The position numbers and the translations under genes are program-made. From Janthinobacterium sp. ROICE36 (GTDB lineage Bacteria; Pseudomonadota; Gammaproteobacteria; Burkholderiales; Burkholderiaceae_D): a stretch of 56,685 nucleotides of DNA. The DNA lies in the NCBI RefSeq assembly GCF_002869965.1, contig NZ_PEBS01000037.1:1-56685 (forward strand), in the 5' to 3' direction. Each line of letters opens with the position of its first letter. Positions within the stretch are counted from its first letter, which is position 1. The notes under the pieces were generated by a model. It was not told the origin of the DNA and ran no database searches. It saw nothing but the letters and a program-made list of their open reading frames with translations. Shown here piece after piece: positions 8,397-17,572 of the stretch.

Positions 8397-9779
8397 ATGG
8401 AACCTCAAGTCATCAAGATGTATGCGGCCCGCGAGCAAATCTACCCTCGCGAGGCCAAAGGACGCTACGCTACCTGGCGATGGGTATGCGTCTGGCTTAC
8501 CCAGCTGGCGTTCTACGGCTTGCCGTGGTTGACCTGGAATGGCAGGCAAGCCCTGCTGTTCGATTTGACCACGCGCAAGTTCTACATTTTCGGCGTCGTG
8601 CTGTGGCCCCAGGATTTCATCTATCTGGCGGCCCTGCTGATCATCTGTGCGTATTTGTTGTTCCTCGTCACGGCCATTGCCGGGCGGGTGTGGTGCGGGT
8701 TCTCTTGCCCGCAAACGGTATACACGGAAATCTTCCTGTGGGTCGAACGCCGCATCGAGGGCACGCGCAGCGCGCGCATGGCCCTCGACAAGCAGGGTCC
8801 CTCAGTGCGCAAGACGTTCAAGAAGACGGCCAAGCACCTGGCATGGGGCACCATCGCCCTGTGGACGGGCTTTACCTTTGTCGGCTACTTCACGCCGATC
8901 AAGGAACTGGCGCGCGAGGTGATTACCCTCAATTTCGGTCCTTGGGAATGGTTCTGGGTCTTGTTCTACAGCCTGGCAACCTACGGCAACGCGGGCTGGC
9001 TGCGCGAGCAGGTGTGCAAGTATATGTGCCCCTACGCGCGCTTCCAGAGCGCCATGTTCGACCAGGATACCCTGATCATCACCTACGATGAGAAGCGTGG
9101 CGAACCGCGTGGCGCCATCAGCAAGAAGGCCGGCAACAATGACAAGCTGGGCGATTGCATCGATTGCACCCTGTGCGTGCAGGTGTGTCCGACCGGCATC
9201 GATATCCGCAACGGCCTGCAGTATGAATGCATCGGCTGTGCCGCTTGCGTCGATGCCTGCAACAGCGTGATGGACAAGGTTGAACGGCCACGCGGACTGA
9301 TACGCTACAGTACCGACCATGCGATGGAAAACAACTTCAGTTCGAAGCAAATCCGCCAGCGCGCCATGCGCCCGCGCGTGCTGATCTACACCTCCATCCT
9401 GGCCTTGATCATCATTGCCGTATGTACCTCGCTGGCCCTGCGTACGCCACTGAAAATGGACGTCATCCGCGACCGCGGTTCAATGGGGCGCGAAGTGGAA
9501 GACGGCATGATCGAAAACGTTTACCGTCTGCAGATCATGAACACCTCGGAGCAAACCCAGCACTTCAAGATCAGCGCTTCCGGCTTGCCGGGCCTGACTT
9601 TGCTGACGCGCGAAGAGGTGACGTTGCAGCCGACGGAAACGCTGGGCTGGCCGATCCGCCTGCGCGTGCCGCACGGCGTCGGCGAAAAGGGCTCGAACAA
9701 GATTGCAATCGAATTGCACTCGTTGGACAACCCATCGCTGCATGTGCGTGAAAGCGCGGTCTTCATCGTGCCGCGCTAA
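8397..9779 (+). CDS. ccoG: cbb3 oxidase assembly / copper-handling ferredoxin-like protein
   Basis: 460-residue CcoG (FixG/RdxA) membrane protein. It has hydrophobic spans in the first 220 residues and one near 325-345, the redox-type motif CGFSCPQTVY, and two ferredoxin-like [4Fe-4S] motifs (CIDCTLCVQVCP and CIGCAACVDACN). A C-terminal Ig-like domain (IMNTSEQTQHFKISASGL) faces the periplasm. CcoG is reported to reduce Cu(II) to Cu(I) for CuB insertion. It starts 4 bp after ccoP. The P-type copper ATPase CcoI and CcoS, usual partners, are not in the window. Confidence 0.92.
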   Translation: MEPQVIKMYAAREQIYPREAKGRYATWRWVCVWLTQLAFYGLPWLTWNGRQALLFDLTTRKFYIFGVVLWPQDFIYLAALLIICAYLLFLVTAIAGRVWCGFSCPQTVYTEIFLWVERRIEGTRSARMALDKQGPSVRKTFKKTAKHLAWGTIALWTGFTFVGYFTPIKELAREVITLNFGPWEWFWVLFYSLATYGNAGWLREQVCKYMCPYARFQSAMFDQDTLIITYDEKRGEPRGAISKKAGNNDKLGDCIDCTLCVQVCPTGIDIRNGLQYECIGCAACVDACNSVMDKVERPRGLIRYSTDHAMENNFSSKQIRQRAMRPRVLIYTSILALIIIAVCTSLALRTPLKMDVIRDRGSMGREVEDGMIENVYRLQIMNTSEQTQHFKISASGLPGLTLLTREEVTLQPTETLGWPIRLRVPHGVGEKGSNKIAIELHSLDNPSLHVRESAVFIVPR

Positions 9780-9787
9780 GGTAGCAA

Positions 9788-9813
9788 GGCCAGTCCCCGC
9801 ATGGAGACTGGCC
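9788..9813 (+). other. Hairpin between ccoG and fixH
   Basis: An 8-bp perfect stem, GGCCAGTC with GACTGGCC around a 10-base loop, lies in the only sizeable gap of the cco operon and ends about 20 bases before the fixH start. No T-run follows, so it is more likely an mRNA processing or stability element than a terminator. It would lower or separate expression of fixH relative to ccoNOQPG. Confidence 0.45.
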
Positions 9814-9833
9814 AATTTATCAGGAGAAATACC

Positions 9834-10358
9834 ATGTCCGACAGTCTGAAACTGCAAGCTCCCGTTGCACCGTGGTACAAGCATCGATGGCCATGGCTGC
9901 TGATGCTCGGCCCCGGCCTGTCCGTGGTGGTCGGCAGCTTCATGGGCTATATCGCGTTTACGCAGCCAGATGCCTTGGTGGTGGGCGATTATTACAAACA
10001 GGGCAAGGCGATCAACCAGGACTTGCGGCGCGATACCATCGCCAGCAATCTGGCAATGGATACCAGCCTGTCCTATGATGTGGCGTCAGCGCGCCTGACC
10101 GGTTCCGTGCACAGCTTCGGCAAGGCTTACCAGGGTCCGCTGCAGCTGCACCTGGCGCATGCGACCTTGCCGGAAAAGGATATCAAGATGCTGGTGCAGC
10201 CCAATGCGGCCGGCAACTTCTCGGTAGCGCTGCCGATGCTCGAGCGCAGTCGCTGGCAAGTGCTGGTGGAAAACGACAAACGCGAGTGGCGCCTGTCCGG
10301 CATCTGGACCTGGCCCCTGCAGCGCAGCATCGCGCTGCACGCCGATGAAGAGCTGTAA
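9834..10358 (+). CDS. fixH: FixH/CcoH-like cbb3 assembly protein
   Basis: 174-residue protein with one N-terminal membrane helix (WPWLLMLGPGLSVVVGSFMG) and a periplasmic FixH-type domain containing the typical DYYKQGKAINQ segment. FixH/CcoH proteins stabilise the maturing cbb3 complex. I use the ATG at 9834 because AGGAGA lies 7 bases upstream; an in-frame ATG at 9801 falls inside the preceding hairpin and lacks a ribosome site. It ends 3 bp before the convergent fnr gene. Confidence 0.85.
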   Translation: MSDSLKLQAPVAPWYKHRWPWLLMLGPGLSVVVGSFMGYIAFTQPDALVVGDYYKQGKAINQDLRRDTIASNLAMDTSLSYDVASARLTGSVHSFGKAYQGPLQLHLAHATLPEKDIKMLVQPNAAGNFSVALPMLERSRWQVLVENDKREWRLSGIWTWPLQRSIALHADEEL

Positions 10359-10361
10359 GCC

Positions 10362-11120
10362 TTATTTGCAGACGTCGGTACCGGCCGTAATGGCTTTCAA
10401 CTTGGCCGGCTGCAAGATCTCGATCTCGCGGTTGGAGACGCGCAGCCAGCCTTCCTTCTTGAATTTCGACAACAGCCGACTGACGCTCTCGATGGTCAGC
10501 CCCAGGTAGTTGCCGATTTCCTCGCGCGACATGCGCAGCTGAAAATTGGTCCCGGAATAGCCGCGCGCTTCATAGCGCGACGCCAGGTTGACGATGAAGG
10601 CGGCAAAACGCTGCGTCGCCTGCATATTGCCCAGCAACAGCATCACGCTTTGCTCGCGCGTGATTTCCTGGCTCATCATGCGGTGGAAATGGCGCAGCAG
10701 GGTCGGCATACTGCCCAACAATTGTTCCAGGCTGGAAAACGGAATTTCACACACTTCGCTATCTTCCAGCGCCACCGCATTACAGTGGTGGCGATCGGCG
10801 CTGATGGCGTCCATGCCCAGCAGTTCGCCCGCCATCTGGAAACCCGTCACCTGCTCTTCGCCGCCCGCATTGATCTGGTACGTCTTGAAATGCCCCAGGC
10901 GGATCGCGTACAGGTTCTGGAACGAGTCGCCGATGCGGAACAGCGAGGTGCCGCGCGCGATCTTGCGGCGCCGGCCGATGATCTGGTCCAGCCTGTCCAT
11001 GTCACCCATATCGAGGCCCATCGGCAGGCACAATTGATGCATGCTGCAGGTCGAGCACCGCGCACGCAAGGCCTCCACGTTCACTGTGGGCAAGGTGGGA
11101 TTGCTTAACGCTTCAGTCAT
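10362..11120 (-). CDS. fnr: Fnr/Anr oxygen-sensing transcription factor
   Basis: 252-residue Crp/Fnr regulator. The N-terminal cluster CSTCSMHQLC (CX2CX5C) plus the later Cys in HHCNAVAL supply the four ligands of the O2-labile [4Fe-4S] cluster, so it should sense oxygen directly. A cyclic-nucleotide-like beta-barrel is followed by a dimer helix and a C-terminal helix-turn-helix (EEIGNYLGLTIESVSRLLSK) of FNR specificity, matching the box at 5126-5139. It is convergent with fixH, an arrangement common in betaproteobacterial cco clusters. The start is the ATG at 11120 after AAAAGG. I see no clear FNR box in its own upstream region. Confidence 0.93.
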   Translation of the reverse strand: MTEALSNPTLPTVNVEALRARCSTCSMHQLCLPMGLDMGDMDRLDQIIGRRRKIARGTSLFRIGDSFQNLYAIRLGHFKTYQINAGGEEQVTGFQMAGELLGMDAISADRHHCNAVALEDSEVCEIPFSSLEQLLGSMPTLLRHFHRMMSQEITREQSVMLLLGNMQATQRFAAFIVNLASRYEARGYSGTNFQLRMSREEIGNYLGLTIESVSRLLSKFKKEGWLRVSNREIEILQPAKLKAITAGTDVCK

Positions 11121-11359
11121 GTCGGTACCTTTTTAAAAATGCAATAACAAGTTTACTGCATACAGGGTTGCCGTGTGCCAATTTCACTGCAATTGCGCTG
11201 AATAAACGACGTTCTGACTTTAATTATATGGCAACATCGTCAAAAGCCCGTGCGGGGAGGGCAATTTGCGCAGTGGCGCTTGCCAAGCTGAAGTATTGAT
11301 AGGAAAATTCCTAACAGCATTGTCTGCCGCCTGTGCCGCCCGATACTGAAAAGGAAATC

Positions 11360-11413
11360 ATGAAGCCTCTCGGCATTAAAGCAAAAGTCGCACTGGCCAC
11401 CAGCCTGACCTAG
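11360..11413 (+). other. Severed N-terminus of the hybrid kinase (amber codon 18)
   Basis: A well-placed start (ATG 11360, AAAAGGA about 5 bases upstream) opens MKPLGIKAKVALATSLT and then meets TAG at 11411-11413. The following codons continue in the same frame as the kinase gene ([13 protein letters not shown]). The 17 codons are the cytoplasmic side and first part of the expected first membrane helix of that kinase. TAG could arise by one change from TCG (Ser). Confidence 0.75.
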
Positions 11414-11419
11414 ATCGCC

Positions 11420-14400
11420 ATGATCGCGCTGGTCACCATGATCCAGGTGCAGCACATGCGCGCCGACTTCACCAAAGTACTGTTGAGCCAGCAATCGTCC
11501 CTGATTACCCGCACCGCTGCCGAGCTCGACGACAAGCTGGGCATGCTGCTGCAAATCGTCACGCTGACGGCCAGGCAGCAGCCGCCGGAATTGTTCGCCC
11601 AGCCCGCCCGGCTGCGCGAATACTATGCGCGCCGCTCGATGCTGGTGCTGTTCGATGACGTGCTGGTGCTCGACGCGCAGGGCGCCATCGTGGCCGACAT
11701 GCCGGAAGTGGCGGGGCGCATCGGCATCAACGTCGCCGAGCGCGCATATTTTCAGACCGTCCTGCGCACGCGCCAGCCCATGATCAGCGAGCCCATGCTG
11801 GGCAAATCGAGCGGCATGCCGATCGTGCAGATGGTGGCGCCCGTGCTGGCCGCCGATGGCCAGGTGGCTGGCGTGGTGATCGGCGTGCTGCGCCTGTACA
11901 AGGACAATCTGCTGGGACGCCTGCGCTCGGAAAAGATCGGCAAGAACGGCTATTACTTCATCCTCACGCGCGGCGCCGTGCCGCGCTATGTGCTGTACCC
12001 CGATACCAGCCGGCTGCTGCAGCCGCGCAAGCCGGACGCCAACCTGGCGACCACGCAGCTGCTGAAGGAAGATGGTGAAGGCAGCATGGTCAGCACCAAC
12101 AGCCGCGGCATCACGGCCGTCAACAGCTTCAAGCGCCTGAAGTCGGTGAACTGGCTGCTGGCCGCCTCGCTTCCCGTCGAGGATGCCTTTGAACCGTTCG
12201 ATGGCGTGCTGTACCGGCTGGTGCTGTGGAGCATCCTCGCTTCGCTACTGGCAGCTACCGTGCTGGGCTGGGTCACCGTGCGCCTGCTGTCGCCGCTGGT
12301 GCGCCTGCGCGACACCCTGCTGGCTCTGCGCACCAGCGCCAGCCGCTTCACGCCCGTGCCGGTGCAGCAGCGCGACGAGATCGGCGAGCTGACGGAAGCG
12401 TTCAACGGCCTGATGAGCGAACGCGACCGCCTGCAGCAGGAGCTCGAATCGCGCGCGGCGGAGCTGGAACAGGAGCGCGACCGGGCCGAGGCGGCCAATC
12501 GCGCGAAGAGCGATTTTGTGGCCAACATGAGCCATGAAATCCGCACGCCCCTCAATGCCGTGCTGGGCATGGTGTATCTGCTGGGCAATACCAGGCTCGA
12601 CACGGAACAGCGCAAGTATCTGACCATGGTGCGCGTGGCGGGCCAGTCGCTGCTGGGCATCCTCAACGACGTGCTCGATTATTCAAAGATCGAGGCGCGC
12701 CGCATGGAATTGTCGCCCGTCGAGTTCGACCTCGATGAAGTGATGAATACCCTGGCCACGACGATGACCATGAATGCGGGCGAAAAGGAGCTGGAACTGG
12801 CCATCGCCGTCGAACCCGACGTGCCACGGCGCCTGGTGGGCGACGCCCAGCGCCTGCAGCAAATCCTCGTCAACCTGGCCGGCAATGCCATCAAGTTTAC
12901 CGAGAGCGGCGAAGTGGTGGTGGCCGTCAGCCTGGCCGAGAGCGGGAACGGGAACGGGAACGGGAACGGGCGCGCCTGGCTGCGCTTCGAAGTGCACGAC
13001 ACGGGCATCGGCATGACGGAACTGCAGCAACAGCAACTGTTTTCCGCATTTTCACAGGGCGACCAGAGCATCACGCGGCGCTTCGGCGGCACGGGCCTGG
13101 GCCTGGCCATCAGCAAGCAGCTGATCCACATGATGGGCGGCGAGATCGCCGTCGCCAGCAGCGAAGGCAAGGGCAGCCGCTTCTGGTTCAGCGTGCCATT
13201 CGACATGCTGGCGCAGCCGGCCGAAACGCGGCGCATGCCGGCCCTGGGCCAGTTGCGCCTGCTGGTGGCCGACGATAACCGCACCACGCGCGAACTGATC
13301 GTCAAGCTGATCGAGGCCTGGGGCTGGCTGGCCGACGAAGTGGACTCCGGCTTTGCCGCCATCGAACTGTACCGCGAACGCCTGGCGCAGCAGCAACCGT
13401 ACGACGTGGTGCTGGCCGACTGGCACATGCCCGTCATGGACGGCCTGGCCACGGCCAAGGCCATCCGCCAGGCGGCCACCGGCCAGCGCCAGCCCATCGT
13501 GGTGATGGTCAACGCCTTCGCGCGCAACCACCTGGAGGAAATCTCCAGCGCCGCCGAGGCCGATGTCGTGCTGATGAAGCCGATCACGGGATCGAGCCTG
13601 TTCGATGCCCTGCACCAGGCGCTGATCGCCAAGAATGACGGCGGCGAGCAGCGCATGCTGCACCAGCCGCTGGGCACGGAGCTGGCCGGCGTGCATTTCC
13701 TGCTGGTGGAAGACAATCATTTGAACCAGGCCGTGGCGCGCGGCATCCTCGAACACATGGGCGCCACCCTGGATGTGGTGGGCGACGGCTTGCAAGCCGT
13801 GGAACGGCTGCGCACGGAGGCGCTGCGCTACGACATCGTGCTGATGGACATGCAGATGCCCGTCATGGACGGTTTCAGCGCCACCCACATCATCCGCACG
13901 GAACTGCGCTTGAGCCTGCCCGTGATCGCCATGACGGCCGGCGTGCTGGCGTCCGAGCGCGAGCGCTGCATGACGGCCGGCATCAGCGATTTCATCGCCA
14001 AGCCCGTGGTGGTGGAAGAGTTGATGGAAGTCATCCTGCGCCACCTGCCCAAGCGCCCGCAAGAGCAGACGGCCGAACCGGCACCCGTTGCCGATGAGGA
14101 AGTGTTTTCCATGGCGCCGCTGATGCGCGTGATGGGCCGCGATGCGAAGGGGCGCGGCGTGCTGCGGCGCATGGTGGAAGACGCGCTGAACAAGGGCATG
14201 ACGCCCGTGCGCGACGCCGAAACAGCGTTGCAGGCGGGCCGCCACAGCGACGTGGCGCGCATCCTGCACGGCGTGCGCGGTTCCGTGGGTACCCTGGGCA
14301 CCAAGCGCCTGATCCGCGCCGCGTTTGCCACCGAGGAAGCCATCGACGCGGGCCGCCTGGACGAAGTGCCGGCGCTGCTGGCGCAGACGGCGCAGGAACT

Positions 14401-14452
14401 CGAGCAGGTGCTGATCGCCGCGCGGGAGTGGCTGGCGCGCCTGCAAGATTAA
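11420..14452 (+). CDS. Hybrid sensor histidine kinase (Cache-HAMP-HisKA-HATPase-REC-REC-HPt), start interrupted
   Basis: 1010-residue multi-step phosphorelay kinase. In order: remnant of TM1, a periplasmic Cache-like sensor (about 20-255), TM2 ([18 protein letters not shown]), HAMP, a coiled coil, HisKA with His372 ([12 protein letters not shown]), HATPase with a GNGNGNGN insertion, REC1 with Asp667, REC2 with Asp810, and a C-terminal HPt domain with His950 ([13 protein letters not shown]). All catalytic residues are present. The natural start at 11360 is blocked by an in-frame amber at 11411, so translation would need readthrough or reinitiation at the ATG at 11420, which has no clear ribosome site and would give a shortened TM1. 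Either a recent loss or a phenotype-switching mutation. The target is unknown; no partner regulator is adjacent. Confidence 0.75.
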   Translation: MIALVTMIQVQHMRADFTKVLLSQQSSLITRTAAELDDKLGMLLQIVTLTARQQPPELFAQPARLREYYARRSMLVLFDDVLVLDAQGAIVADMPEVAGRIGINVAERAYFQTVLRTRQPMISEPMLGKSSGMPIVQMVAPVLAADGQVAGVVIGVLRLYKDNLLGRLRSEKIGKNGYYFILTRGAVPRYVLYPDTSRLLQPRKPDANLATTQLLKEDGEGSMVSTNSRGITAVNSFKRLKSVNWLLAASLPVEDAFEPFDGVLYRLVLWSILASLLAATVLGWVTVRLLSPLVRLRDTLLALRTSASRFTPVPVQQRDEIGELTEAFNGLMSERDRLQQELESRAAELEQERDRAEAANRAKSDFVANMSHEIRTPLNAVLGMVYLLGNTRLDTEQRKYLTMVRVAGQSLLGILNDVLDYSKIEARRMELSPVEFDLDEVMNTLATTMTMNAGEKELELAIAVEPDVPRRLVGDAQRLQQILVNLAGNAIKFTESGEVVVAVSLAESGNGNGNGNGRAWLRFEVHDTGIGMTELQQQQLFSAFSQGDQSITRRFGGTGLGLAISKQLIHMMGGEIAVASSEGKGSRFWFSVPFDMLAQPAETRRMPALGQLRLLVADDNRTTRELIVKLIEAWGWLADEVDSGFAAIELYRERLAQQQPYDVVLADWHMPVMDGLATAKAIRQAATGQRQPIVVMVNAFARNHLEEISSAAEADVVLMKPITGSSLFDALHQALIAKNDGGEQRMLHQPLGTELAGVHFLLVEDNHLNQAVARGILEHMGATLDVVGDGLQAVERLRTEALRYDIVLMDMQMPVMDGFSATHIIRTELRLSLPVIAMTAGVLASERERCMTAGISDFIAKPVVVEELMEVILRHLPKRPQEQTAEPAPVADEEVFSMAPLMRVMGRDAKGRGVLRRMVEDALNKGMTPVRDAETALQAGRHSDVARILHGVRGSVGTLGTKRLIRAAFATEEAIDAGRLDEVPALLAQTAQELEQVLIAAREWLARLQD
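12944..12970 (+). repeat. Hexanucleotide microsatellite (GGGAAC)4
   Basis: Four perfect GGGAAC units plus GGG inside the kinase ATPase domain encode a Gly-Asn run between the N-box region and the G1-type DTGIGM motif. Slippage would change length by two residues per unit and stay in frame, so it could vary the loop without killing the gene. Confidence 0.8.
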
Positions 14453-14453
14453 A

Positions 14454-15263
14454 TCAGGCGGGCACGCCCAGGATCACGCTCGACGCTTTAAAAATCGCCG
14501 TCACATTGCTGCCGATCTCGATGCCCAGATCGGTGCTGCTCTGGTTCGTGATGATGGCGGCGATGGTGCCGCCACGCGGCAAGTCCAGCACCACTTCCGT
14601 GTTGACGGCACCCGTCTGCACGCGCGTCACCAGCCCGGCCAATTGGTTGCGCGCCGAAAAGCGCGCCCCGTCGCTGTCCGTCACGAGAATAATCGACGAC
14701 GCCTTGATCAGCGCAAACGCTTCCGCGCCCGGCACCAGGCCCAGGCTTGCGCTGCTGCCCTGCGTGACGATGGCAACGATATGCTGGCCACCGGGCAATT
14801 CCAGGGTGACTTCATCGTTGACGGCACCCTGTTTCAGTTCGGCCACCTTGCCCAGGAATTGATTGCGTGCCGTGGTTTTCATGGCCATTCTCCGTATGAG
14901 TAAAAGATCGTCGGCGATGCCTTCCGCCTGGCTGCCCAGCTGGTGCAGATAGCGCGCATGCTCGCGCTCGATGATGCGGAAATTGTCGACCAGCTGGCGC
15001 CCCCGTGGCGTCAGCCGCGTGCCACCGCCGCCCTTGCCGCCCGTCAAGCGCTCGACCAGCGGCTCGCCAGCCAGGTTGTTCATCGCGTCGATGGCGTCCC
15101 AGGCCGCCTTGTAGCTCATCTTGACGAGTTTGGCCGCCTGCGTGATGGAGCCGCACTCGGCGATGGCGCCCAACAATTCCACGCGGCCGCCCCCACCCAG
15201 GCGCTCGCCGCCCACCGTCATCCATACCGAGCCTTGCAGGCCGATTTTATCCACTGCGTTCAC
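14454..15263 (-). CDS. modE: Molybdate-responsive regulator ModE
   Basis: 269-residue ModE with an N-terminal winged helix (GGRVELLGAIAECGSITQAA, then YKAAWDAID) and two C-terminal TOBE/Mop molybdate-binding repeats (MKTTARNQFLGKV and FSARNQLAGLV). Molybdate binding lets the dimer repress mod transport genes. I choose the GTG at 15263, with AGGG upstream, giving VNAVDKIGLQGSVW; the open frame runs further into modC. It overlaps the modC end by 17 bp, so regulator and transporter are co-transcribed. A matching operator lies upstream of modA. Start is the least certain part. Confidence 0.9.
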   Translation of the reverse strand: MNAVDKIGLQGSVWMTVGGERLGGGGRVELLGAIAECGSITQAAKLVKMSYKAAWDAIDAMNNLAGEPLVERLTGGKGGGGTRLTPRGRQLVDNFRIIEREHARYLHQLGSQAEGIADDLLLIRRMAMKTTARNQFLGKVAELKQGAVNDEVTLELPGGQHIVAIVTQGSSASLGLVPGAEAFALIKASSIILVTDSDGARFSARNQLAGLVTRVQTGAVNTEVVLDLPRGGTIAAIITNQSSTDLGIEIGSNVTAIFKASSVILGVPA

Positions 15264-15969
15264 CTGATGCCCTATTTTCTTCCATGCTGTCAATTTGTCC
15301 GTCACGCAAGTACAACACATGTTCACCCAGGATGCGCGCATCTTCCGGATCATGTGTGATCAAGATCATGGGCACGTCCAGGCGCTGCTGCCACTGGCTC
15401 AGTTCCAGACGCATTTTGACACGCAGGGCCGGATCGAGGGCGGCAAACGGTTCGTCGAGCAGCAGCGCGCTGGGCTCGGCCACGAGCGCCCTCGCCAGCG
15501 CCACCCTTTGGCGCTGGCCACCGGACAACTCGTCGGGAAACTGGTGCGCCAGTTCCTGCAAGTGAAACGCGTCCAGCCAATGCTCGACTTTCTGCAATTT
15601 TTCACGCGCGCGCGGGTTGAGCCAGCCGCGGCGCAGGCCAAAGCCCACGTTCTGGCGCACCGTCAGGTGCGGGAACAGCGCGTAATCCTGGAACAGATAC
15701 GCCACGTTGCGCTGCTGCGGCGGCAGATTGATGCCGGCGGCGGAATCGAACAGCGTGCGGCCATTCAGGCGGATATGGCCGGCGTCCGGTGTAAACAGTC
15801 CGGCAATGGCTTTCAGGGTCATGCTCTTGCCGGCACCGGACGGGCCATACACGGCGATGCGCTGGCTGTTCGAGGTGCATTGCACCTGCATGTCGAAGCG
15901 GCGTTTGCCGGAGCGCAAGGTGGCACGGATGTCGAGGTCGAGTTGCATAGGCGTCATCATAGCCGTCAT
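15247..15969 (-). CDS. modC: Molybdate ABC transporter ATPase, short form
   Basis: 240-residue ABC ATPase with Walker A GPSGAGKS, Q-loop FQDYALFPHLTV, signature LSGGQRQR, Walker B ALLLDEPFAALD and switch ITHDPEDA. It lacks the C-terminal TOBE domain that makes E. coli ModC about 350 residues, so molybdate sensing in this locus rests on ModE alone. It shares ATGA with the modB stop and overlaps modE at its end. Specificity for molybdate comes from the operon (modA, modB, modE). Confidence 0.9.
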   Translation of the reverse strand: MTAMMTPMQLDLDIRATLRSGKRRFDMQVQCTSNSQRIAVYGPSGAGKSMTLKAIAGLFTPDAGHIRLNGRTLFDSAAGINLPPQQRNVAYLFQDYALFPHLTVRQNVGFGLRRGWLNPRAREKLQKVEHWLDAFHLQELAHQFPDELSGGQRQRVALARALVAEPSALLLDEPFAALDPALRVKMRLELSQWQQRLDVPMILITHDPEDARILGEHVLYLRDGQIDSMEENRASGERSG

Positions 15970-16637
15970 TTGTGCGCGATGCGCCCGGGCGCCAGGCGGC
16001 CAGCCGACAGCAGCACCACGATGCAGACCAGGGAGATAATCACGACCAGCGTATTGGCCACGTCGTCCTGGCCCGCCTGCACGGCTTCATACACGGCCAC
16101 TGACAAGGTCTGCGTCTTGCCGGGAATGCTGCCGGCCACCATCAGCGTGGCGCCAAACTCGCCCAGCGCGCGCACAAAACCCAGCAGCACGCCCGCGAGG
16201 ATGCCGCGCCAGGCCAGCGGCAAGGTCACGCGGAAGAAAGTCGCCATTTCCGAGATGCCCAGCACGCGGGCCGCCTGCTCCAGCTGGCCATCGACCGCCT
16301 CGAAGGCGGCGCGCGCCGGCTTGAAAACGAGGGGAAAGGCCACCACCGTGGAGGCGATCACGGCGCCCTGCCAGGTAAAGATGAGGTTGATGCCGAAGTT
16401 GTCTTGCAGCCAGATGCCCAAGGTGCCGCGCCGCCCCAGCAGCACCAGCAGGTAATAGCCGAGCACGGTGGGTGGCATCACCATCGGCAGGGTCAACAGG
16501 GCGTCGAGCAGCTCGCGCCCGGGAAAACGCGTGCGCGCCAGCAGATAGCCCGTACCGATGCCGAGCAGCAAATTGAGCGCCGTGGCCCAGGCCGCAACTT
16601 TGAGCGACAGGGCCAGCGCGGTCCAGGCGATATCCAT
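15966..16637 (-). CDS. modB: Molybdate ABC transporter permease
   Basis: 223-residue inner-membrane permease with about five hydrophobic helices. The EAA loop contacting ModC is recognisable (ALGEFGATLMVAGSIPGKTQ). It forms the ModB dimer through which molybdate, delivered by ModA, is imported. It starts 17 bp after modA and overlaps modC by four bases. Confidence 0.93.
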   Translation of the reverse strand: MDIAWTALALSLKVAAWATALNLLLGIGTGYLLARTRFPGRELLDALLTLPMVMPPTVLGYYLLVLLGRRGTLGIWLQDNFGINLIFTWQGAVIASTVVAFPLVFKPARAAFEAVDGQLEQAARVLGISEMATFFRVTLPLAWRGILAGVLLGFVRALGEFGATLMVAGSIPGKTQTLSVAVYEAVQAGQDDVANTLVVIISLVCIVVLLSAGRLAPGRIAHK

Positions 16638-16654
16638 GCGGGCGCGTGCCTAAA

Positions 16655-17431
16655 TTATGGCTTCTTGAAACCGTCAGCTTGCTTGAATCCATAGCGGGCG
16701 AGGATGGCTTGCGCCGGCGCCGTCTGCAGGTAGCTGACGAAGCGCTTCGCTTCGGCGGCATTGCTGCTGCCCTTGATGGTGGCGATCGGGTACAGCACGG
16801 GCGAGGCCAAAGGCACGTCCAGCACGACGTTGACTTTGTCCTTCATGATGGCCGCGTCGGTAGCGTAGACGAAGCCCGCATCGACTTCGCCGCGCGCCAC
16901 ATAGTCGAGCGACTGGCGCACGTTCTGCGTGCCGATGGCCTTAGCTTGCACGGCCTCCCACAAATTCGCCTTTTTCAGCGCGCCTTCCGAATAGCGGCCA
17001 ACGGGCACGCTGGCCGGGTTGGCGATGGCCACGCGGGTCACGCCCTTGTGCGTCAGGTCGCTCAAGCTCTTGATGCCCAGCTTGCTATCGTGCGGCACGA
17101 TCAGCACCAGGCTGTTGCCGACGAAGTCCATGCGGTCGGCCGGCAGCACCAGGCCCTGCTTTTGCGCCGCATCCATGGTTTCCTGGTCGGCCGAGGCAAA
17201 CACGTCCACGGGCGCACCCTTGACGATCTGCTGCAGCAGCACGCCCGAGGCGGCGAAGTTCAAGGACACCTTGCTGCCCGGATACTGCGCCTCATAGCTT
17301 TGCGCCGCATCCTTGAACGCATTCGTCAGGCTGGCCGCGGCCGACACCACTACTTCGCCGGCAAAGGCAGAGGTGGCGGCAGTGGCGAGCAGGGCGTTGC
17401 CAAGCAGGCGGGCAAGGGAGGTGAGGCGCAT
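16655..17431 (-). CDS. modA: Molybdate-binding periplasmic protein
   Basis: 258-residue solute-binding protein. The ATG at 17431 with AAGGAT upstream opens a Sec signal peptide ending around SAFA-GEV. Typical ModA signatures follow: VVVSAAASLTNAFKD, KVSLNFAASGVLLQQI and DVFASADQETM. The Ser and Ala-Ser segments match oxyanion-contact positions of the family. It is the first gene of modABCE and is preceded by a ModE operator at 17468-17491. Confidence 0.93.
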   Translation of the reverse strand: MRLTSLARLLGNALLATAATSAFAGEVVVSAAASLTNAFKDAAQSYEAQYPGSKVSLNFAASGVLLQQIVKGAPVDVFASADQETMDAAQKQGLVLPADRMDFVGNSLVLIVPHDSKLGIKSLSDLTHKGVTRVAIANPASVPVGRYSEGALKKANLWEAVQAKAIGTQNVRQSLDYVARGEVDAGFVYATDAAIMKDKVNVVLDVPLASPVLYPIATIKGSSNAAEAKRFVSYLQTAPAQAILARYGFKQADGFKKP

Positions 17432-17467
17432 GATCGTATCCTTGTAAAGTGAACGGTGAACAAGGAG

Positions 17468-17491
17468 CGTAATATACACTCATATATAGCG
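17468..17491 (-). promoter_or_regulatory. ModE operator upstream of modA
   Basis: On the modA strand the site reads CGCTATATA, six bases, then TATATTACG. This is the ModE inverted repeat (CGNTATATA-N6-TATATAACG) with one mismatch. It lies 37-60 bases before the modA start, where it would cover the promoter and give repression when molybdate is plentiful. Confidence 0.75.
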
Positions 17492-17540
17492 TCATGCCAT
17501 GGCTCAAGTCAAGCCAGCACAAGCTGCATTCCCTGATATA

Positions 17541-17556
17541 CTGTATATAAACACAG
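17541..17556 (+). promoter_or_regulatory. lexA box: LexA (SOS) box
   Basis: CTGTATATAAACACAG is an exact CTGT-N8-ACAG LexA operator with the usual AT-rich core. It ends 16 bases upstream of the rSAM gene start and would overlap its promoter, making the two-gene operon an SOS regulon member. Confidence 0.8.
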
Positions 17557-17572
17557 TATATCGAGGTGAGCC

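Noticed and set aside
13052..14446. 464-codon minus-strand open frame opposite the kinase receiver and HPt domains
   Set aside because: His/Gln-rich antisense composition and no domain; the kinase strand is unambiguous.
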